Shown piece after piece: positions 21,320-33,131 of a DNA stretch of 64,000 nt. This DNA comes from Neonectria sp. B-13 (taxonomy: Eukaryota; Ascomycota; Sordariomycetes; Hypocreales; Nectriaceae), in NCBI GenBank assembly GCA_002682825.1, contig NOKP01000001.1, positions 560,501-624,500 of the forward strand, given 5' to 3'. The translations under genes and the position numbers were made by a program. Position 1 is the stretch's first letter. Every line of letters starts with the position of its first letter. A model generated the notes under the pieces. It saw only the letters and a program-made list of their open reading frames with translations. It was not told the DNA's origin and searched no databases.

Positions 21320-21590
21320 CTATCGTCTATCATTCGCACCCGCCAAATCACTGATTGACTGATAGACCACCCTGGAAGCCCTGCGATAATTATTGATTAA
21401 GATACCGGGGCTCCGGTTGAATGTTCCTAGCCTTCCAATTGATTTTGTCCATCCCGCTCCCCCATCATCATATGCGGATACTCCGATTCCGATTCGAAGT
21501 AAAAGGCGGAGGAAATACAGAAGCTCGGACACTAAAGCAAGATACCTCACCTTCCTAAGCTAGCTGATAGGATACCCTTGATAACACGAG

Positions 21591-23384
21591 TCATTCGACA
21601 TTGTTGCCATTGTCTCCCTCCACCACCCACATGCTGGCCAAGCATGCCAGCGCGGCTACGCTAGCCAAGAACCAGAAGCCCAATTCAACGAATCCTATTC
21701 TGAGGCCGTATCCGAACATGCCAAGTGCAATGGGTGGGAAGATTGAGCGGCTGAGACTACTGACAATAGTCCCGGTCGTGTGAATTGTTGCTCGTACACT
21801 CGGGTGAGGAGTAGAGTCATTGATCAGGAGGGTCGTCGCCGGCGAGGCACCAGTGCGTCCACAGACGTACAAAAAGAGGATACATACAACGGATATCCAG
21901 ACGGACGGCTGCGTGGAACTCTGAAGAGTTGTCTGTGAGAACCTGTTGGTGGCGTGGATGCTGACAAAGGCTGGAAGGGGGGCTATGAAGTAAGTGACTG
22001 GGAAAACCAACAACCCTGACCGGAACAGACTGATTGTACCGAGCCAGTCGTTAAGCGTAGGGTAGAGCACAACTTGGGTAATTACGCCGATGGCGCCCTG
22101 CAATGACATGACTATTCCGACGCGGCGCGGATCCATACCAAGGCCTCCGTATAGTCGAAAAGGGGGCTGGTGTTGCTTGACCGATGCAACCGGAGTGCTT
22201 AGGAAGATTGCCCATAGACTAGGAAAGGTACCCGTGTGGCCGTGAATCATGAAGTAGGTGATTAGTGTCATAACGACGTTGAATGTCCAGATATGAGCAA
22301 ACTTCAATCTCGCGGAGCTAGACGTTTGGGCAGATTCAGCTGAGTCGGTCGTACAAGGAGTATCCTCGACGTTCCCAGCAGCTAGGAGAGGTGAACTCTC
22401 ATCAGCTTCCTCGAGACTTGTCGTATCAGATCCCTTTCGAGAGGTCCATCCAGTACAAGCACTCCGGAAAAAGCCCAAATGGGGGGTTTGGCTCCTTGGA
22501 AGGGTTTCATGGACGACGAGGATAGTCGCCAGGGCCAAAATAGCATGAAAGGCTGATATGACAATGTTCGGAGCGGCGTACGGGAACTTCTCAAAGAAGC
22601 TGTTGCTATTATCCTGCCTACTGGATGACACCATGAAGCCACCAATGAGCGGTCCGATAAGATGGCCGAGGTTAGCACAAAGAGGTAGAAGAGTCAAGGC
22701 ACGCGCCCGGTGACTAGGCGTTGTTAGATGTGTTCACCAAGGCTAGAGATACTCGCACCGTTTCTGCGGATTTAGCTCTGCAATAACACAGCGAACCATG
22801 GGGATGGTGCTGTTCAGCACGCCGTCAAGGATTTGCCATGCCAGTGCCATCGCAAAGGTCCGAGAGAAACCGTAGCCCAGGATCGAGATGGATGAAGCCG
22901 CAAGTCCAAAAACAAGGACAGGCTTCCGCCCACAATGCTCCCAGTCTGCCAACCAGCCCCAGAGCATCCCCGTACAGACATGGGCTGCGGTCTTTGCCCC
23001 AATCATGAAACCAGCTTGGGTAGATATGGTGGCCGGAGACGCAGCTGGATCGAAGTACTGGAGCTGGAAAAAGAGATACGACTGGAAGTCAAACTAGTGA
23101 GTAGATCGTCCTCGAGGGTGCAGACTCCTGCAGGTAGAACAAATAGCCCTACCTGGATTGACGACGAAACAAGTGATTCGGTCATACGAGTCAGCAGAAG
23201 TAGATACAATTGAGGCTGTGATATCGCCGTCAACGTGGTTCACTGAAAGTTCAAATAATGGGAATCAAACCTTGTGTGGCAACGAAAAATATGATACTTT
23301 TGTGATTTCCGAGTCCAAAGGCTGGACTTCTACCGTTGTATCACGAGTGATGAGACCCGGAGGTTCGTCGGAAGTGGCTGGCAT
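21591..23384 (-). CDS. MFS transporter
   Basis: Exons 23271-23384, 23153-23215, 22759-23093 and 21591-22713 give 544 aa with about 12 predicted membrane spans. PQLYLLLLTRMTES is the first span. MLWGWLADWEHCGRKPVLVFG is the MFS loop 2-3 signature (G-x-x-x-D-x2-G-R-[KR] type). RCVIAELNPQKRHRARALTL and LGHLIGPLIGG follow in the usual order. A hydrophilic central loop (about 270-310) divides the halves. It belongs to the f family of fungal multidrug-like or nutrient MFS proteins; substrate unknown. It lies beside the proline cluster but carries no CGG-N8-CCG immediately upstream and faces away, so I do not count it as a member. Confidence 0.87.
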
Positions 23385-23910
23385 CTCCGCGGATTCAATG
23401 AAGGGAAGCGCGCAATAAATGGTCTAAGGCCATGCCCCAAACGCAAATCGTAGTTCTGGTCAAGTATGACCCAAGCAAACACGCGACAAAGGCAAGGTCA
23501 TGAGGAGGAACAGACATCTCAGGATAGAAGATCTAAAGAAGCAATCTATTTAATCCCGATGGCTACATACCCCGCGTTGAAGCCCAAATGCGATCAGCGG
23601 CAGATCAGCTTTCCAATGAGCACATCACTGTCTGCATGAGGCTTGCTATCTCTAGATAAGGATGCGACTACCGAGTACTGGTAATCACTGCAATATGATA
23701 CGGTACAGTTCCCTTCGTTGGTGCGCCTGACACCAGTGACGTATTTGACGTAACGTCTTGCAGATGGCGTGTCGTCAAAGCCGACCTCCGAGTTTAACTC
23801 CGCACTGCACTACGCCTATAATATCGTCAGATGCATGCCAGACGGATGCTGCAAAATCTGCATCAACGCAACAATTCCTTCAATCGCCTACAACGGTGCT
23901 CGAGAGAACC
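23385..23910. other. Divergent promoter region between two MFS genes
   Basis: 526 bp separating divergently transcribed transporters. No gene and no CGG-N8-CCG site seen. Confidence 0.55.
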
Positions 23911-25344
23911 ATGACTACCAAAGAGGCTGCGTGGGGCTCCTGGCTCTCTAAGGAGATCGGCTTCGCCGTGGTGTGGAAGTCGTGCAGAGACACGAAGCTA
24001 CTCTGTCTACAGCGCTTCGTCCGCCTTTTTGCGTATGGTGCATCGTTCCTCATATTGGTCCATTTTCTCTCCAGCCTCGGCTTTTCAGACCAAAGAATCG
24101 GTCTCTTCATGACTCTGACTTTACTTGGCGACACCGTCATCAGCTTCATCTTGACAGCCATCACCGATCGAGTCGGGAGAAGGCGTGTCCTCACTGCGGG
24201 AGCCATCTTGATGATCATGAGCGGAGTCGTCTTTTCGCTAAGCTCAAGCTATTGGCTCCTCGCGCTCGCCAGCATTTTCGGCGTCATCAGCCCAAGCGGC
24301 AATGAGATTGGGCCGTTCCGTGCCATTGAGGAATCTATCCTTGCCCACTTGACCGACAAGAACGATCGCAGCGACATTTTTGCTTGGTACACACTCTTCG
24401 GAACCGCGGGTGCTGCGTTGGGCACCCTAACCTCTGGCTGGATGGTGCAGCTTCTTCAAGGTATCGAATCATGGTCCAAGACCGGCGCGTACCGCGTTGT
24501 CTTTCTCGCATATGCCCTCCTGGGAGGCATCAAGCTACTTTTCATCCTCGCTCTAAGCACGGCTGTTGAGGTTGATCCCACATCCGACTACCAGGCCGTC
24601 AGCCTTGAGCAGGAGGACGAAGGTCTTCTCTCAGACGGTTCCGATCCCGAGAGGCAGCCCCGAAGCTTGTCCAAACCCAAGTCCACTCTACTCCAGCGTG
24701 TTGGATCTTTCTTGCCCCACATCTCACTCGAATCGCGATCCATTCTATACAAGCTTCTCGTGTTATTCTGCCTCGACTCATTTGCTTCCGGCATGGCTTC
24801 GCCTTCCTGGCTCACATACTTCTTCACCACCATTCACTCCCTGCAACCTGGGTCTCTTGGAACGCTTTTCCTTGTCACCAATCTTCTCGCCACCGTCTCT
24901 AATCTTGCGGCTCTTCCCCTCGCCCGCCGACTCGGTCCTCTCAAAACGATGGTGTTCACGCATCTACCATCCGCCATCTTCCTGGCAATGATTCCCTTTC
25001 CCTCGGCGGGAGGTATGGGCACTTGGCTCGCCATGGCCTTCTTGGCTCTGCGAGCGTGTACACAATCAATGGATCAGGCACCACGACAGGCCTTTTTGGC
25101 GGCTGCGGTCTTGCCAAATGAGCGAACGGCTGTGCTGGGCGTGGTCAACATGGTGAAGACCCTCGCACAAGCAAGCGGAATCGGTTCGGCAGGCTTTTTT
25201 GCTGGGAAGAATCTCTGGATTGTTGTAATGACAGGTGCAGGAGCAATGAAGGCCGGATATGATTTGTTAATGCTGTGGATGTTCGTAGGGCTGAGGGATC
25301 GTGAAGAAGAGGAAGAAACACGAGGTCGAGGTGGCGATAGATAG
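23911..25344 (+). CDS. MFS transporter, uncharacterised
   Basis: Intronless, 477 aa from the ATG at 23911 (MTTKEAAWGSW); the frame is open upstream to 23758 but that part looks non-conserved. About 11-12 spans. DRVGRRRVLTAGAILM is the MFS loop 2-3 signature. AFLALRACTQSMDQAPRQAFLAAAVLPNERTA carries a conserved charged loop in the C-terminal half. The middle loop (about 235-270) is acidic and Ser-rich, and the C-tail ends in a Glu/Arg-rich stretch. Substrate unknown. Confidence 0.85.
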   Translation: MTTKEAAWGSWLSKEIGFAVVWKSCRDTKLLCLQRFVRLFAYGASFLILVHFLSSLGFSDQRIGLFMTLTLLGDTVISFILTAITDRVGRRRVLTAGAILMIMSGVVFSLSSSYWLLALASIFGVISPSGNEIGPFRAIEESILAHLTDKNDRSDIFAWYTLFGTAGAALGTLTSGWMVQLLQGIESWSKTGAYRVVFLAYALLGGIKLLFILALSTAVEVDPTSDYQAVSLEQEDEGLLSDGSDPERQPRSLSKPKSTLLQRVGSFLPHISLESRSILYKLLVLFCLDSFASGMASPSWLTYFFTTIHSLQPGSLGTLFLVTNLLATVSNLAALPLARRLGPLKTMVFTHLPSAIFLAMIPFPSAGGMGTWLAMAFLALRACTQSMDQAPRQAFLAAAVLPNERTAVLGVVNMVKTLAQASGIGSAGFFAGKNLWIVVMTGAGAMKAGYDLLMLWMFVGLRDREEEEETRGRGGDR

Positions 25345-25828
25345 ACGTTTTGGGAGGGCATACAAAAGTGATTTCATGGATGGGCTAAATTTCTATAAGG
25401 TTTTTCATTTGCTAAGAAGTCCAGATTGCGAAATTTATCGCTGGTCATAGTGTTTAGGTACTCAACGCACGAGATAATGAGGAAGCTCACAAGATGGTCG
25501 ATTCGCTTACATCGTGGGTTAGTTACCCTAGAGGCTTTCTCGGTTCATAACTCCGAGCGACTCCGACCAGAGGTGGGAATCAAAAACGGCGGCCCGCATA
25601 AATGGGACAACGTCTTAAAGCGACGAGCATGCTTCTATGTGCATACTCGTCGCTGTATGCAACTAAACAGCTCACCACCATCTTATCATGTCGGTCTATT
25701 CTTTGGTCCTGATAAGGACTTTCGCGCCCAAGACACAAATCTTGATCTGTTTTCCTCATCTTTTCAACCTCTGTTAACTAGTGCCGGCCTGTATCGCGAT
25801 ATACATATCCATATGAACTCATTCCATC
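25345..25828. other. Intergenic region upstream of the second Zn2Cys6 gene
   Basis: 484 bp; no recognisable coding signal despite an open frame over most of it. Promoter of the regulator to the right. Confidence 0.55.
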
Positions 25829-27573
25829 ATGGATAAGCCCACGCGGAAAAGGAAGTCAACCCCTCGGTCTCGTTCGGGCTGTCTCAAATGCCGAGAGCAT
25901 CACCAGAAATGCGACGAGCGACGCCCAGTATGCTCTCTGTGCCAAAAACAAGTACGAAAATGCGAATATGGTCTACATATTAAATGGGGTGGTCGACCCT
26001 TTCAAAAGTCAACTTTCGGCAAATGCATGGCAGGGTCGGGTAGCAAATCCGTTCCAGTTGTTCGAGTCCAGTCTGCTGAGATGGATGCACGAGGTAGTTG
26101 ATCCCCGCCTGTATGTCTGAGAGTTCTAACACGGCATAAAAGGCAACTGTAATCCTGCTTCACCATTTGTGTATGGGATTTCCAAGACGGTCACACCTAC
26201 CACGATGGCTTCAGTCCAGTTTGAGCTGCCTTTAGTCGAACCGCAAGGCCAACAGACACAAGTGACCTCAGTGACGACGAACTCTCAACAAGAACGAAGG
26301 CAGCCTTCTCTACAAATAACTCCATCCTTTGTTCCAGACCTTCCACACCCTTATCGATCTCTACTCGACTATTTCGCACGTGTTGCGGATTCGTTTTCCT
26401 GCGACGAGGTTGTCAAGAGAAACTTCAAGGCAACTTTTATGCCCATGGCGATTGATAACTCCCACGTCATGGCCTCCATGCTCAACCTGGCTGCGGTACA
26501 TAGAGTCAATTCCGGATTAGCACAAAGTCCGACACAGCTTGCCCTCTTACAGGTGGTCGCAGTTGAACAGTTGCGATCAAAGGTTTCCAACACATCTAGC
26601 TCACCCACAGAAGCTATTATGGCAACAGTTCTGATGCTTTGTTACTCCGAAGTAGTGGCCGGGGGAGATAAAACTCATTCTTGGAGACTGCATCTAGAAG
26701 GTGCTGCTTCTCTGTTGAGCCGCGACATATTAGCATGGACCACACATTCGAACAATCCAACTAGGGCATTCATTTCCAGATGCTTTGTCTCACTGATAGC
26801 CCTTGCAAACGTTTCAGGACAGCCCCCGACCGATTTTGTGTCAGAGGTGGCTCTCCAAATGGTTGGTAAGAATAGCCAGTCTCAACATATTGACGAGTTC
26901 ACAGCCTATTCAACCGATCTGGTGCACGTATTTATGGAAATTGGTGCTCTTCTCAAAAGCAGGAATGATACTTTGAGCTACATCGGCCTACAAGCGACTC
27001 TACCCTCAGACGCAAGGTCGTCGAAGCTCATCCAACAAGTACGAACGATGGTGAACAGGGAGCAGGCCAAGCTAGAAATAGGTGTCTTGGAGACATTATC
27101 CTTGAGCCGGATGAGTGAATATCTGAGAATTAACGAGTCCTATCAACAAGCAGCCTTGCTGCATATATACCAACGAATCGACGGACTTCCTGCATCGGCG
27201 AGCGAGATACAGGAGATCGTCCATCGAATTTTGGTTCTTGTGTCCGGAGTCAAACTTCTTGATGGACCATGTCCAGGGATTGTGCTGCTCTTTCCTTTGT
27301 TTTCTGCAGGGTGCGGAGCATTGCAGCCAAATGATAGGCAGCAAGTGCGAATATTGCTGAAAAGGATGGCCAAAATGTTTGGAATCAATACCGTCCAGCA
27401 TAGTATGAAGGTTTTGGAACAGCTTTGGCTATACCTAGATGAGCATGGCGAGTCTGAGACTAGCCTAGCTTGGGAGATATTCATTGGTAAGTCGATTGTG
27501 CTTTCTATATGGCTACTGCAGATACTGATTGCTGATATTATTAGATGGAAATGTCGACCTCATCCTGTATTGA
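25829..27573 (+). CDS. Zn2Cys6 transcription factor (fungal_trans_2 type)
   Basis: Exons 25829-26093, 26143-27486 and 27545-27573 give 545 aa. The N-terminal zinc cluster is complete: Cys18, 21, 28, 35, 38 and 45, in a basic context (KRKSTPRSRSGCLKC). It is followed by EYGLHIKWGGRPFQKS, typical of this subgroup. The remainder is the alpha-helical fungal-specific domain, with PYRSLLDYFARVADSFSCD and LCYSEVVAGGDKTHSWRLHLEG as recognisable blocks. A tiny last exon ends in DGNVDLILY; without that splice the protein would run into non-conserved sequence. It lies 79 bp from the stop of the amidohydrolase (convergent) and near the NCS1 permease, so it may control them, by inference. Confidence 0.88.
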
Positions 27574-27652
27574 CCACTCAATGTTCTCCGTGGAGACAAG
27601 AAGCCATGCAGAGAGTCGTGTGAGTTGTTGAATAGTTTACTCAACTACACGT

Positions 27653-29053
27653 CTAAACTGCTGGACCCTTAATCTTAAGCGTCTTCATTTCCTCCGATAT
27701 GACCTCAAACATAGCATCCATCTCCTTGCGTAGTTTCTCTTCGTCAACCGCCAATACCCGAAAATCCTTCATGACCAGTTTGCCATCAATGATGGAATGT
27801 TGGACTGCAGACCCGTTGCAACCAAAAACAAGATGCGACTCCAGCATCGTCTTGCGCTTTGTAGGCTCCTTCAAGAGCGGCGTGAACATTTGATTCTTGG
27901 TAAGATCTACCACGATCAGATCTGCCTTCTTCCCTGGCTGGACGGCACCAGCGTCAATTCCAAGTGCTTTGGCGCCGTTTTTTGTTGCCATGCGTAAAAC
28001 ATCATGTGGTTTTGCTAGTGACGCATCTTTGTGCAAGGCTCGTTGGATGAGCGAGCCGAACTTCATCAGCTCGAACATGTCCGGGCTGTTTTCACACTCG
28101 AAAGCATCGATCCCCATTCCAACATTGACACCGGCAGCCGTTAGATCCTGGAGTCGAGCAATGCCGTTTCCGAGCTTTGCATTTGAGCCGGGATCATAGG
28201 AAACCGACGTGTTGGTTTTCGCAAGGAGCTCAATGTCGTGGTCTGTCAGATGCACGCAATGCGCTGCAACGGTGTCAGGACCTAAGCAACCCGATTCATA
28301 GGCAATCTCAACCGGGGTCTTTCCATAGATTGCTTCAACTTCTTGAACCTCCTGCTCAGATTCGGAAAGGTGGATGTGTAAGCCTGTGCCCAGCTTCTTC
28401 TTCATCTGGCCGACTTGGGCCATCAACTCGAGATTCGAAGTACACATCCATTCGTGCCCCATCCACACCCGAATCCGGTCCGAGTCTCTACCGTTGTTCT
28501 TCAAGAAGGACTCTTCGTTGTCCTCAATCACGTCGAGCTTGTGTTCAGCAAGGGCTACTTCGTTGCTTAGGACAGCCCGAATGCCAATCTTGCTGGCTGC
28601 GTCGGCAAGAGAGCCAACAAACCGGTACATGTCGTTGACGGTGGTGGTCCCGGACTTGATAGCAGTGCAGTATGAGTGCATGGCTCCAGTGAACGCCCGC
28701 TCATTAGTCAAGGCCCGGACACTGGGATACCAGACCTCATCTAAGTATTCCTTCAGAGGGAGTTCGTCTCCGAATCCCTGATGATGTATTAGCTAGCCTC
28801 TTGTGTACATTTGGAAGGTTATCACCTTTGCCACCGATGTATGGAAATGCAAGTCAACAAATCCTGGCATGACAAGCTTGTCCGTGCCATCTAGGAGGGT
28901 AATGGATGCATTTTTCAGAAGCTCCTCGCTGGGGCTACCAAGGTAGACCTTAGTTATGCGGTCCTCTTCTATCTCGACTGTCCCAGGATAATAGAAGTTG
29001 TCGCCGTCGTCTAGAGTAAGAACGGTCGTGTTGTAGATGATGATGCGGGCCAT
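27653..29053 (-). CDS. ATZ/TRZ-type amidohydrolase (nucleobase or SAH-deaminase-like)
   Basis: Metal-dependent amidohydrolase, exons 28826-29053 and 27653-28777, 450 aa. Metal ligands: VDLHFHT (HxH, about 65-70), HIHLSESEQEV, AAHCVHLTDHD and the Asp in GMGIDAFECENSPDMF. The N- and C-terminal beta-sandwich pieces (MARIIIYNTTVLTLDDG; GKKADLIVVD) are typical of the guanine deaminase / S-adenosylhomocysteine deaminase / atrazine chlorohydrolase branch. It probably deaminates a purine, pyrimidine or related heterocycle in the cytosol. It is divergent from an NCS1 nucleobase permease across 783 bp, which supports a nucleobase substrate. The exact base cannot be assigned. Confidence 0.88.
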
Positions 29054-29836
29054 GGCAAGTGTAATGGCGAAAATACGAAGAATGGATAAATTGAGAACGG
29101 GAAAACGAACACGATTTATGATTTGGACAAGAGCCACGCCGTTAGCACTCCGCTTACATTTATACCCGTTCCATGTTGAATGAAGCGGGGTTGATCAGAC
29201 TGTCGAGGCGTGTGTTGGTCTGTTCCTTTTGAGTCAGGCTTGTGTTGCATCTGTGCACCTACATGAACATGCACGAATGCCGGCAGGTTATCAGATGCGG
29301 AGTGTGTGGAGTCTGGTCTATACTTTCCTTTTCCAGTGTAGCGTCCGCATTCATGCAGCTTTTGTCCTTAAAACACCTTGCATCTGGTCAATACTTTCCT
29401 TTTGAGCATAACGTGACTCACTAGACTCGGCCTAAGGACAACTCACCGAATCTCACGACAAACCGCCTCACATGGTTGCTGTAATAAAAGCTCGGTTTTC
29501 AATATGGTCGATGCTTTTCTGTTCGGCATCGTCTGACATCGTTCGATGGTCCGACTCAAGCCCAGACATTCGATCACGTGACTGAACTTGTGGTTCTCGG
29601 AAATAATGGACGCAAATATTCGCGACTGTGAGAAAAGTGCTCAGACACAGCCATTAATTGCCTCCTTTTCGTCTTCATCCAAACCGCAAAGGTATCTGTC
29701 GGATCTATCACTCAAAAAGTACTTTTGAATTTGCTAGTCGCGACTCCCCTCGAAGAAATCTTCCCGCAATTCTCTTTTCCATCACGTTGACAACTTTCAG
29801 CCTGGTTTTGTTCAAATCCCCCCCCTTCAAAAGACC
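29054..29836. promoter_or_regulatory. Divergent promoter with a 20-bp direct repeat
   Basis: 783 bp between the amidohydrolase and the NCS1 permease. It contains CTGGTCTATACTTTCCTTTT (29313-29332) and CTGGTCAATACTTTCCTTTT (29384-29403), 19 of 20 identical and 71 bp apart. No gene is supported in the interval. Confidence 0.5.
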
Positions 29837-31530
29837 ATGGTGCTTGACCCTGCCTATGACGGCACAATAAAGTCAGATGTTGAGCCAGGAAGTCAAGTTG
29901 TCCAAGGACAGGGCACAAAGCCCGACAATCATGGACCTATTCCGTTGTGGAAGAGGGCAATATTGTTCCTCGGGATTGAAATGCAAGGCAATGAACCAGT
30001 TCCAGCCGAACGCCAAACAGATCGCCGCTACATGTATTTGTTCACTTTATGGTTCTCCATGAACTTCAATCTCATCGCGTAAGTTCTTTCTTCTTTCTGA
30101 TTATCCTTGTCTCCTCTGTAATTAACACGATTTCCCTCATTGTAGACTATCAACAGGAATGGCTGGAACCCTTAGCTATGGGCTTAGCTTGCGAGATTGT
30201 TCATTGATCATCCTTTTCTTTGGTCTTCTCACTGCTCTTGCTCCGCCATATCTATCTTTGTTGGGATCCATGCTCGGCCTTCGCCAGATGATACATGCGC
30301 GATACGCCTTCGGGTTTGTACTCTCCCCACCCTCTGTTGGCTTCTGCAAGTTGTAACACGTTTCACAGGCTATACGGCGTTGCAATTCCTCTTCTATTGA
30401 ATATGGCTACGCTGGCAGGATTCGCGATCCTCGGCTGCATCCTTGGAGCCCAAGCATTATCCGCCATCAACCCAGACGAGCTCTCAGTCAACGTCGGAAT
30501 CGTCATCATTGCATTGATAAACCTCATTATCATATTTTTTGGCTCACAGTTGATTCATAAGTTTGACATGTTTGCATGGTTTCCAACGCTGGTTGCGATA
30601 CTCGTTGCCGTAGGATGCGGCGGGAACAAGTTACATCACCAAGTTGAGGCGGCACCAGCATCAGCCAGCGCCGTTTTCAATTTCTCTGCCCTCATTGCTG
30701 GGTTCTACCTCCCCTGGGCTGCCATCGCTAGCGATTTCACGACGTACTTTGATCGCCGGTCCAAGAAGTATGCTAGAATTCTAAGCACCCTGAAAGTTCT
30801 GCAGAGCATTCGCTAACATTCACATCATAGAACATCAATTCTTATCCCGTCGTACGTCGGCCTCGTCACCGGCGGTATCCCCTTGATGATTTTGGGTGCA
30901 GCAATTGGAGGCGCCGTTCCCAACGTTCCCGCCTGGGGGGATGGATACGCCACTAACAGCGTTGGGGGAGTCTTGGGTGCCATGCTTCAACCGACTGGGC
31001 GATTCGGCAAATTCCTTCTTGTTATTCTCTCACTGAGCGTCATTGCAAACATGGCTGGCTCGGTTTACGCCCTCACCCTCAACTGCCAGGCCCTGTTTTA
31101 CCTGGTGCGTATCCGAATCCCTCGCGTTGCCTACACCATCGCAGTCACCGCCATCATCCTCCCGGTTGCCATGAAGGTAGCGGCAGAATTCTTGGCATCG
31201 CTGAGTAACTTTCTCGGGATAATTGGATATTGGCCTGCTTGCTTTGTCGCGGTTGTTCTTTTGGAACACTTAGTCTTCAGAAAAGGCAAGGTGGCTAACT
31301 ACAATCTGAGTGAATGGGACACTGCAAGAGCCTTGCCTTCAGGAGTTGCTGCGTTGGCCGCTGCAGCTCTCAGTTTCACCTTGGTAATCCCCTCCATGTC
31401 CCAGATTTGGTTTACTGGCCCAATTGCAGACAAGACAGGCGACATCGGCTTTGAGATGGCATTCTTCATGACCGCTATCTTATACGTGCCATTCAGAGTG
31501 GTAGAGACCAAAGTTAGAGGTCACCTTTGA
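29837..31530 (+). CDS. NCS1 family purine-cytosine permease
   Basis: Nucleobase:cation symporter 1 of the Fcy2/FcyB branch. Exons 29837-30078, 30146-30313, 30369-30767 and 30831-31530 give 502 aa with about 12 spans. Motifs in order: IEMQGNEPVPAERQTDRR before the first span, LWFSMNFNLIALSTGMAG, GSMLGLRQMIHARYAFG, NFSALIAGFYLPWAAIASD, FTTYFD and SYVGLVTGGIPLMILGAAIGG. This is the normal set for cytosine/purine uptake proteins of fungi. All four exon joins keep the frame. It is paired head-to-head with the amidohydrolase, suggesting uptake and deamination of the same base. Confidence 0.93.
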
Positions 31531-31713
31531 ACCGTATTTTAAGTCTTTTACGGGAGCATCACTTGTTTGCACTACAATCTTGTTCCAATTCTTAACAGCT
31601 CATTGTGATACTAACTCGATGGTAAGTAGCCTCCAGCTTACTTGCCTCGCATTCCTGCAAATTATGCGACTAAGTCCCGCCTACTTTCCGTACACAATCT
31701 AGGATCGTGAGAT

Positions 31714-32408
31714 TCAAGAGAAAACGAACGCTCTGACCTCGATACTTTGCCGTGCAGGCAACTGATCATCCTCGCCAAGGCTGAACGATGCGTGAGGGCA
31801 ACCTGTCCGTGAATATTAGCAGATTGGCCAATTGTAGGGATTGATCAGTATTCACCAGTTGGACTCGAACTCTCGGAATCGTATATCTTAAACAGTGTTG
31901 CGTCCTCTGGGCTCTGCTCGGGAAAAAAGTACCATCTGTAATGTGGACTGTATCTTAGAAAATATGTCTCGCCAATGTAGTCCTGATGGATGAAGTCTGT
32001 GGCCACGAGATCGCCCTGCGAGACTGTGCGTGTATCGCAGAACGCCAAGGGCCAGTTCTTAACGGTTGTCAGGGGTCTCCATACGCTTAAACCCTTGGTC
32101 AGCAACCAAATATCGCAAGGTTCGATGTCCCTCACTTAATAATGCGTAGTCTGCGACCTGAGGCGTCGTCAGCCTCTTGATTCAGGTGATGCTTCATCCT
32201 CCGGACAGCGCTGGCTTCTGTCTGGTCTGCTTTATTGTTACCCACTGATCTTATAAGGATGAGGCTACTACAACATACCGATATGTGGATATGCCGCAGC
32301 TGAGCTTTCTCCCCATCGGCATAGCTGAACATGCTTATGGGCCTGTACGACGACAATCAAACAAATCGAGGACTCTTCTGCACCAGGTCGATAAAATGAC
32401 CATTGCAG
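31714..32408 (-). pseudogene. AsaB/CmcJ-type hydroxylase or desaturase, 5' part missing
   Basis: Spliced pieces 32136-32229, 31856-32085 and 31714-31802 read as ADQTEASAVRRMKHHLNQEA, IINVWRPL, YIGETYFLRYSPHYRWYFF and PARQSIEVRAFVFS, in the order of the fungal CmcJ/AsaB-like oxygenase family (GA4 desaturase family). An upstream segment ending at 32279 gives SSAAAYPHI, matching the usual block before the DQ motif. Three introns have good sites and correct phase, so the 3' half looks healthy. No start or N-terminal 120 or so residues could be found; the frame closes at 32409-32411. It is either a 5'-truncated relic or has exons I cannot see. The family acts in secondary metabolism, but no partner genes are next to it. 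Confidence 0.6.
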
Positions 32409-33131
32409 TCATAAAATGACATAACTGCACGCTCGCTGGGTCTCCTCGTTGCGCTAGACGGCGAAGGGATGGATGCGGAAACAGGACGGGCTCGACCAAC
32501 GGCTGGATAGTTACAGGAGTGTAACAGCCCTAATATGACCCCTCAGAATGTACCTGTGCAAACACACTATTGAAAAACGCCCCGTGGCTTCACAAGGATG
32601 TGCGGGAAGTGCACACCGGTTGCCTACGCCAGCAACGATTAGACGCAGAGATCTGGGAGTCCATGAGTGGCCTTGAGAGAATGTAGCGCCACCCTCCCGT
32701 CAATAGGTATTAGCTGAAAGATAAGAGCGGAGGCTATGGCCCTGAATTGTGACCGGTCATCGGTAGCGGGGACAGAGCTCACCCAGCCCCTCTGCCTTGA
32801 TGTCCCTGTTTTACTTTGAGGATCATGGTAAGAAAAGGAGGCGAGAAGCACCTTGAACAATCTGGTCAATGAGCAGTAACATAAGCTAATGATTGCTTGC
32901 GTCGTGAATTGGAGTTACATTCTCCGTAGTTATCGGCGGGACGGGACTACCCGCAATGAGAAGGTAGGCAGTAAGTTTAGCCCTTTTCCAGGGCATTCCA
33001 CGAGGCGGTAGGGTAGGCAAGGCGTTCAAGCTCTGTAATATGCTTTGAACCACGATGTATTTAAATTCGAATCGCCCACAGGCGCTTCTCATTTCCTCAA
33101 GCCCATCGCGTCGAACCCTCGCTCGCCCAAT
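32409..33131. other. Intergenic region upstream of the beta-lactamase-like gene
   Basis: About 720 bp with no supportable gene. It includes the short inverted repeat GTTACAGGAGTGTAAC at 32510-32525. Confidence 0.5.

Larger units (their letters stand above)
20470..21590. other. Intergenic region upstream of the amino-acid permease
   Basis: 1.1 kb without a supportable gene. It contains the two CGG-N8-CCG sites listed separately and an imperfect 36-bp inverted repeat at 21261-21296 (CTCACAT..ATGTGAG with an inner CGGG..CCCG). Confidence 0.6.

Noticed and set aside
21591..23384. MFS gene as a member of the proline cluster
   Set aside because: It is transcribed away from the next MFS gene, and no CGG-N8-CCG site was found upstream of it; the palindrome at 21302 lies behind its stop codon.
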